Source: Malaya genurostris
Taxonomy: Eukaryota; Arthropoda; Insecta; Diptera; Culicidae
Length of the DNA stretch: 64,000 bases
NCBI RefSeq assembly: GCF_030247185.1
Contig: NC_080570.1
Span: forward strand, 150,010,641-150,074,640
Direction of reading: 5' to 3'
Shown: in pieces, positions 58,302-64,000 of the stretch
How positions within the stretch are numbered: position 1 is the stretch's first letter
Layout of the letters: the number at the start of each line of letters is the position of its first letter
The notes under the pieces: model-generated
What the model was told of the DNA's origin: nothing
Seen by the model: the letters and a program-made list of their open reading frames with translations, nothing else
The model's database searches: none
Made by a program: the position numbers and the translations under genes

Positions 58302-59120
58302 CTCGCTCTAGTTCTTGACTGCCGTAACCGAACTGCATATGTGTGATACTCGCAACGTTCATATATTACTACCATTCATATATAAACCACATACCAGTAA
58401 GTTCTTGCTTTGTAGCTTTCTAGGTTGTACCCGAAGTATGATCGTGTATGTATTATGCAAAGGTTGATACTCATTTCCTTCTTTTCGTTACTTTGATTTC
58501 TAAGCTCTGCGCTTGAGTTGCATCATAAACTACTAGAACAAAGCACCATGCGTTTCCGTTTTAAGAGAACTTTATGGGAACGCATGGTCGACTACTACTA
58601 GAAACTGCTAAGATAAAGCACCATGCGTTTCCTTTTCTCAGAATATGATGGGAACGCATGGTCGACTGTTGTTGATTTTTTAGAAAAAATTAAATATTTT
58701 GGTCGTCCACATTTTTAAAAAATATGAAAACATACCATTTTAACATGTCCAAAAATTCTTTATTTATCACTAAAAAATCCAGGGTGGTGCAAAAATTGGA
58801 AGAGGGAAAAAATATGTTTCAAAATTTTCTAGTATTTTTTAATAAAAGAAATACATCTTCAAAAATTTTGAAAAAAATTGTGAAGCATCCCCATAATGCC
58901 GTAAACATGCCTGATTTTTTTCAAATTTTTCGGAGAAGCAGTTTCTTCAAAAATCAAATAAAATAAAAATCAATAGAACCACCCTAGCTCCGTCAATATG
59001 GCAGTTAAAGGGTTGAAACTTTGAGAAAATTGTTTCCAGTCTATGACCTTTCGAATGTGGTATAACAATATGAATTCCCTTTGGGGGCAGATTTCATATG
59101 GTTATCCTGCTATAGCCTTT
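58302..59120 (-). repeat. Right arm of the long-inverted-repeat element
   Basis: Reverse complement of 55788-56606. Differences seen by eye include 'gcttgctttg' for the complement of 'caaagcgaga', and 'ccccataatgccg' for the complement of 'aggcattatgagg'. Confidence 0.93.
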
Positions 59121-59660
59121 AAAAAAATTAACCAACAATAGATTCACTGGGTTTCTGCTTCCATGTCGTAAAAGGCGACAATTGCAGGAGTTTCATTTTT
59201 CCGTCAGTTATCAGATTTTTTCAACGTTTCACATCTGATTACTCTATTTTACTAAATTATCTCTTCATTCAACTTATCAATTTCAGGATAGTTTCGGAGA
59301 AAAGTAGTGTTTGGTATTTTTTTTTCTGTTTTCCATGTTATTGCTTGTCTTTCAAGATTATAAATTATTACTATATGTTATAATTTTATAACAGAGATAA
59401 CACATATCAGTATATTGAATAAATATTAGGAAAATACTTAATTGTTTGATGAAGTAGTAATTTTTTCTCGGTAGCCGACTGCCCAGTTCAATCAATATTA
59501 CCGTAAATAATTTAAATAATAAACTGAAAATTATAAACAGTCAAGCGCGTCTGTCTGTTGACCTTTGTTTGGCGATGAGCTCAAGCAAAGGAAGGAGGTG
59601 TACATAAAATTACCGACATCGAATTTTTTTTATGTCACACGTCTTAGAAATGCATTGAAT
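59121..59660. other. Unassigned AT-rich DNA
   Basis: 'ggaggtgtacataaaa' (59594-59609) is a direct copy of 55707-55722. 'acgtcttagaaatgcattga' near 59639 is a satellite word. Otherwise nothing I can name. Confidence 0.5.
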
Positions 59661-60470
59661 AGTTTATGAGAATACCGCTTGTGAAATTCGATGGTCATCA
59701 ATTTTCTATTTCAAATTTAAAATGCAAGTAAGGGGCGAGTACGTGAAATTTCCTATAGAGAAAAAAAAATTCGAAACAAAAATTTGTTGAACAAAATGAA
59801 AAAAAATCGAAACAAACATTTTGTGAACAAAATCCACTTTGGGACAGTCGATTTTCATCATTTCCTATAAAGCAAAAAAAATTCGAAACAAAAATTTTTT
59901 GAACAAAATCAAAAAATTTCTAAGCAAACATTTTTTGAATAAAATCCACTTTGGGACAATCGATTTTTCATCATTTCCTATAAAGCAAAAAAATTCCAAA
60001 CAAAAATTTTTTGAACAAAATCAAAAAATTCGAAACAAACATTCTTTGAACAAAATTCACTTTGGACAGTCGATTTTTCATCATTTCCTATAAAGAAAAA
60101 AAAATCGAAGCAAAAATTTTTTTAACTCAATCAGAAAATTTCGAAACAAAAATGTTTTGAACAAAATCCACTTTGGGGCAGTCGATTTTTCATAATGTGG
60201 AGATCTGATGTTATCTTGAAAAAAAAAATGATGAAAAATCGACTGTCCCAAAGTTGATTTTGTTAAAAAAAAATTTGTTTCGATAGATTTTTTTCAAAAA
60301 TTTCTGTTTCGAAATTTTTTGATATTGTTCAAAAAATTTATGTATCGAAATTTTATTTTCTTTATAAGAAACTTCACGTACTCGAACTTTGGGTGCTTTT
60401 TAAATTTAAAACTTAAAATTGGTGACCTTCGAGTTTCACAAGCAGTATTCTCTAAACTATTCAGAACTTC
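59661..60470. repeat. Foldback element with internal roughly 112-bp tandem repeats
   Basis: Outer arms: 'atagtttatgagaataccgc', 'ttgtgaaattcgatggtcat', 'gagtacgtgaaattt' on the left; their reverse complement with changes on the right (to 'gtattctctaaactattc'). Inside, 'cactttgggacagtcgattt', 'catcatttcctataaagcaa' repeats at about 59836, 59949, 60059 and 60170. One inverted copy follows at about 60225-60330. The frame at 59839-60093 is a product of the tandem repeat. Confidence 0.82.
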
Positions 60471-61944
60471 AGAAAAAGTTTCGTTTCAAAATTTGTTCAA
60501 AATCGAACCATAGAAAGCACAAGTAGCAAATGTAACTTATCAAAATTTCAAAATGTTCTACAGTTGTTTTATAATTGTTAATTATGTCGAATGTGATCAA
60601 GAATTCAAGTTCTTAACATGGTAAAATTTATGACAAACCGGACAACCATTTCAGTTGAGCCTGCAAAGTTTTGCTCGCCTCATAAATTTTGAGGCCAGTG
60701 TTTGCCGTTCTATTTCATTAAAAAAAAGGCGGTTGGGTAATGTCAGAGACATAACTGGATGTCGTGAATACGAAAAAAAAAACTAACATGTTCCCTAACA
60801 CTTCCGAATATCAATTAGTTGATCAATTGTATGAATTATGCAAGCATTCCCCTTTTTCACATTTCTCGCAAAAACAAAGATCTCACTTGATCTCGATTAC
60901 TGTGAATTTCACACAGCGAAAAGTGAACAAATCTAATCAAACTGTTCTAGATTTGCACTAAACTGAGGATATCCTAATAGTTCTTTAGAAAACTTTTAGA
61001 GCCATTAGAACGGCTGATTTTGTGTGGTGCTCTCCACCGTTGTCCTCTTTTCGTTGTTTTTTCACCAATGCAAACGACTAGCAGCAGTGACGTAATCGCT
61101 CTTGTCGGAAGCGAAACTGGCTTTGCAAACGACACACAATACATACATCAGTGGCGATAGAATCCAAACTGATCCAATTTTTGTTAAGAGGTTTCTTTTT
61201 ACGTGATTTCGTTTGTAGCTTTTTCACTAATGAGCGGTCCTAACGGCTATCAAAATAGCAGCATATAGAATTTTAATTCCGATTATTTCATTTAGGATTT
61301 GCATTTCATTGAAAGAAACTATCGGGATGCTGTACGGGATTTGTTCCTGCCTTTCAGAAGGACCAAATTGTGGAACTCACTACGATATTAAGCACTGTTC
61401 GGAACATTTTTCTCGAACGATTTGTTGTACAGCAGCAGATATTTTGTTCTCTTCCTCAGAACGCGTTCTGATTGGCTGGTGTTGACATGGGTCAAATGAG
61501 ACAGGTTACTATTGAAATACGTCAACGCTTTTGCTATACACGTTTAAGTTGAAAAATTTAGATTCTATTGGTAGTTAGATTATATAAATCTTTTTACAGA
61601 TCACTGAGCTATTTGCTTTAAAAATTAAGATTAAGATTATGTCACACAACTGAAAATTTTATCATAGAATTGTGATCATATTTTCGATTGTATGTAGCAA
61701 ATATTATGTTGATTCGTTACATACAACAAGAGATATTCACGATCAAAAACGTATCACTCTCTCAAAGGGTAAATTTTGAAAAGGCGCCCCATAGTGAAGT
61801 AAGTCGTATTCACGACGAAATGACATGGAATTTGGAAACTAATTATGTAAGATTTTTCTATTTGAAATTAGAACAAATAGACGAACGATCGCTACAACAT
61901 TTAGTACTATTATTTATTCATGAACATGAACATGATGACAACGC
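60471..61944. other. Unassigned DNA
   Basis: 'gggtaatgtcagagacataa' (60734-60755) is the inverted partner of the repeat near 48378-48400. Frames at 60764-60961 and 61688-61969 lack domains. Confidence 0.45.
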
Positions 61945-62400
61945 AAATAGGCAAATGATTTGTTGCTAATTAGTTGCTATTTAGTTACGGTTATTTTGAA
62001 TTTGCTGCTCATTTTTTTATTTTTTTTTAGTATTTCGCGAAGCTAACGAAGTACCCCTCCTAAGTGAGCTGACTCGAAACTCAGTAGATGTTTTGTTGCT
62101 AATAAGTTGCCAATTAATTTTTAAATTTGTTGCTTGAATTGCGGTAATTTTGAATTTGTTGTTCGTTTTTTTTGTAATTTTTTTAGTACTTCACTAAGTT
62201 CATATGAAGTTAATGAAGCAACCCTCCCTAATAAACTTGGAAACAAATCGATAAGTGGATAATGTGTTGCTCATCAGTTGCTATTTAATTACGGTTTTTT
62301 CCTATTACTTCGCTAGGCTCATGTCGTTAACGTCACATGAGCACCCCTGCCAAACAAGCTTTAAAACTGATCGGATCCCAGTAAATGTATGATCATGATT
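61945..62400 (+). repeat. 'TTTGTTGCTAATTAGTTGC' tandem repeat, three units
   Basis: Three head-to-tail diverged copies of a roughly 150-bp unit: 'ttgttgctaattagttgcta', 'ggttattttgaatttgctgc', 'tacttc.ctaagttcatatg', CCCCTCC. The same unit forms the 4932-5372 foldback. Confidence 0.78.
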
Positions 62401-64000
62401 GGTTTATAACTGCGCTGCTGTATCAGCTGCGACCATCTGCATTTTTGTATGTCCAACAGTCCGATTCAAATGTTTTATATGTTTTTTTTAAGTACTGTTA
62501 AAGCTTTTAGTCTCTGTATAGGTTTTTCGAAATTCATATTCCCATACCATTAACTGGTACGTAAATCGCTTATTGTCTATCATCTACCGGAACGAGACAT
62601 TGCAAAAACCCTAAATATTCGATATCTGCCTGTCTAATAGCTTCGTATCAATGTATTCAGATCACTTAACATATTTCCATCTTGGCGTTTAAAAAAAAAC
62701 AATGCTCGATTCACTAAAAGTGAAATAATACCTTTCCAGTCAATTTGGACTTTTCTTTTATCAAGTATTAATTTGGCTTGCCGTTCCGAAAGTTTATTTC
62801 ATCATCTGCAGGGTAGAATGATCCAAAATATTTAATTAAAATAACTGGCACAATCCCTTTTTTTCGAACTCTCGAACAATTTAGAAAATCCTTGAAGGCG
62901 CACAGTGGCACATTGCTTTTCTGAAAGTAGAGATGTTATTTAGGCTACAGAATCAATTATTGATGAACAGTGAGAGACATTTGAAACTCTAGGTACAAAA
63001 TATTGTTTTCACGCCTGTTACATTTGCTCTGAATTCGCAACAGGCACATTAACTGAACTTGAGTGTAGAGTATTACCACCACCCGTCATACTCTCTCATG
63101 GCTTCGCTCTATTTGACTATCACCTTATTGACCTCTCTTGCAAAGCTCACTGATTTGCTAATTTTAAAGAATGACTTGTTTCGAAAGAATTGCATTTTGT
63201 GGGGGTCGAACCGAAATTTTCCTTAAAGATGGGTGAAATATGCAGAATCCAAATATTTTGTATGCGGAAAATACGGATAGGATAACTTCCAACAAAAAAA
63301 AAATTATAATAACTTTACCATTAACGACTTTGTAGCCTGATAATGCATAATGTTTTAAAAATGCATGAAACGTCAAAATTTGACCACCATTTTTTACCAT
63401 TTTTCCGGATTCGGTACTCGATTTCTTGGCTGTCGAAAATCGTCTTCCAAGCGATACTTTCGTATCGTTGTCAGTAGACAATTCAGCCACATTTGGCCTG
63501 TTGTGCGTGCGAGTAGCTCGGATTTTTGCATTGTGCGAGCAAAATTTTTAACCCATTGTTCCTCGTGTCTTGATGCCAATTTACACAATGTTGAAATCGA
63601 AGAGCATGCATGATGCTACACAAACAAACATCTTTGAAATGATAAGAAGGAGAATTTTTAGTACATACAATTTATAAATATCATTTCCGTTACCATTAAG
63701 AAATTTCTGGTATAAAACGTATTTTGCATTGAAAAAACTCTGACTACTGGTTCGTATTCGTTAGTTTAATATAGTTTTAGGATATCTAGTTTCACGGTAT
63801 TTTCACGCAGTTTCTTTATGTGGTTTGTTTTCGCGACGGAAATTACAGCCTTCGCCTCGAACCTTTTTTATCGGGTTTTCTAAAACATTCTCTTGAACCA
63901 ATTATGGCAACAACACAAAAAAAAATGAACGAATAAACGGTCGTGACCTGCTGATCATATAACCGTACCGCCGCGTTCCGTGCGTTTATCTAAACTCCGT
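62401..64000. other. Unassigned DNA to the window end
   Basis: 'aaaaatgcatgaaacgtcaa' near 63356-63375 is a lone satellite word. Frames at 63164-63613 overlap on both strands without domains. No gene supported. Confidence 0.45.

Larger units (their letters stand above)
55788..59120. mobile_element. Long-inverted-repeat (foldback) element, 3.3 kb
   Basis: Two inverted arms of 819 bp (55788-56606 and 58302-59120) around a 1,695-bp spacer. The outer tip is AAAGGCTATAGCAGGATAAC. I found only about three differences on reading the arms against each other, so they are recent or kept alike by gene conversion. Arm contents in order: 'tctgcccccaaagggaattc', 'aaccctttaactgccatatt', 'ggagctagggtggttct', 'aaaaaaatcaggcatgttta', 'aaaaatgtggacgaccaaaa', then two 'ccatgcgttcccat' mini-hairpins. 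The spacer has short frames (56705-56941 minus, 57117-57317 plus) without a recognised domain. No clear target duplication. No transposase, so how it moves is unknown. Confidence 0.9.

Noticed and set aside
55788..59120. Polinton/Maverick assignment because of long terminal repeats
   Set aside because: Total length of 3.3 kb, no polymerase, integrase or capsid-like frame, and no 6-bp target duplication were seen. A deletion derivative cannot be excluded but is unsupported.
1..64000. LTR retrotransposons, endogenous viral genes, reverse transcriptase or toxin genes
   Set aside because: I found no reverse-transcriptase (YxDD-type), integrase, gag or viral protein motif in the readable frames, and no pair of direct long terminal repeats.
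1..64000. Bacterial-style operons, Shine-Dalgarno sites, riboswitches or terminators
   Set aside because: Sequence composition, transposon families and absence of gene packing indicate a eukaryotic nuclear genome, so such calls would be meaningless.

Overview
The window looks like a gene-poor, repeat-dense stretch of an insect genome, most probably a culicine mosquito. The main evidence is three copies of a mariner-type transposon whose transposase has a D,D37E catalytic spacing (measured on the copy at 24063-25049), a group best known from mosquitoes. Supporting it are many copies of a degenerate interspersed repeat with the mosquito-typical phrasing 'gatggctgaaccgattttc ... acttccggttccgg ... 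tcgacgaactgag'. There is no bacterial-style gene packing, operon or ribosome-binding-site organisation. I could not support any host protein-coding gene. Every coding region I recognise belongs to a transposon, and all of them are broken or fragmentary.

Layout. 0-7 kb: a DD37E element (A, cut by the window edge) lies inside a second DD37E subfamily (B). A fuller copy of B's subfamily (D, 5469-6935) carries its own hAT-like insert. 7-17 kb: degenerate mosquito repeats, a 2.7 kb TA-flanked element with about 270-bp inverted ends (11762-14496), and unassigned AT-rich DNA. 17.2-19.7 kb: a roughly 43-bp GCGTTAC minisatellite split by a 500-bp TA-flanked element. 22-34.5 kb: a very AT-rich satellite present in both orientations around a more complex island, with a nearly intact DD37E element (C, 23910-25170) inserted in it. 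31.6-34 kb: ends of a long-inverted-repeat family. 36-45 kb: relics of another Tc1/mariner family and small TA-flanked elements that carry the same satellite sequence. 46.7-48.1 kb: a 935-bp tandem duplication. 48.96-52.47 kb: a 3.5 kb 9-bp array. 55.8-59.1 kb: a 3,333-bp element with two nearly identical 819-bp inverted arms. 59.7-60.5 kb: a hairpin with internal tandem repeats.

Between these blocks are about eight more complex, GC-richer islands (near 2.2-4.3, 9.6-10.1, 20.4-22.0, 27.0-28.8, 34.5-36.1, 41.9-42.9, 46.1-46.7 and 53.5-55.0 kb). They have no recognisable exons but rich microsatellites. They could be regulatory or intronic DNA of a large host gene; that is inference.

The best candidate for something undescribed is the long-inverted-repeat family (55788-59120, 32736-33955 and the solo end 31595-31830). 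Its copies share an arm architecture despite strong divergence, including paired 'CCATGCGT' mini-hairpins, and encode no recognisable transposase. A second strong candidate is the link between the AT-rich satellite and the interior of the TA-flanked 'GAGGTCTC' elements.
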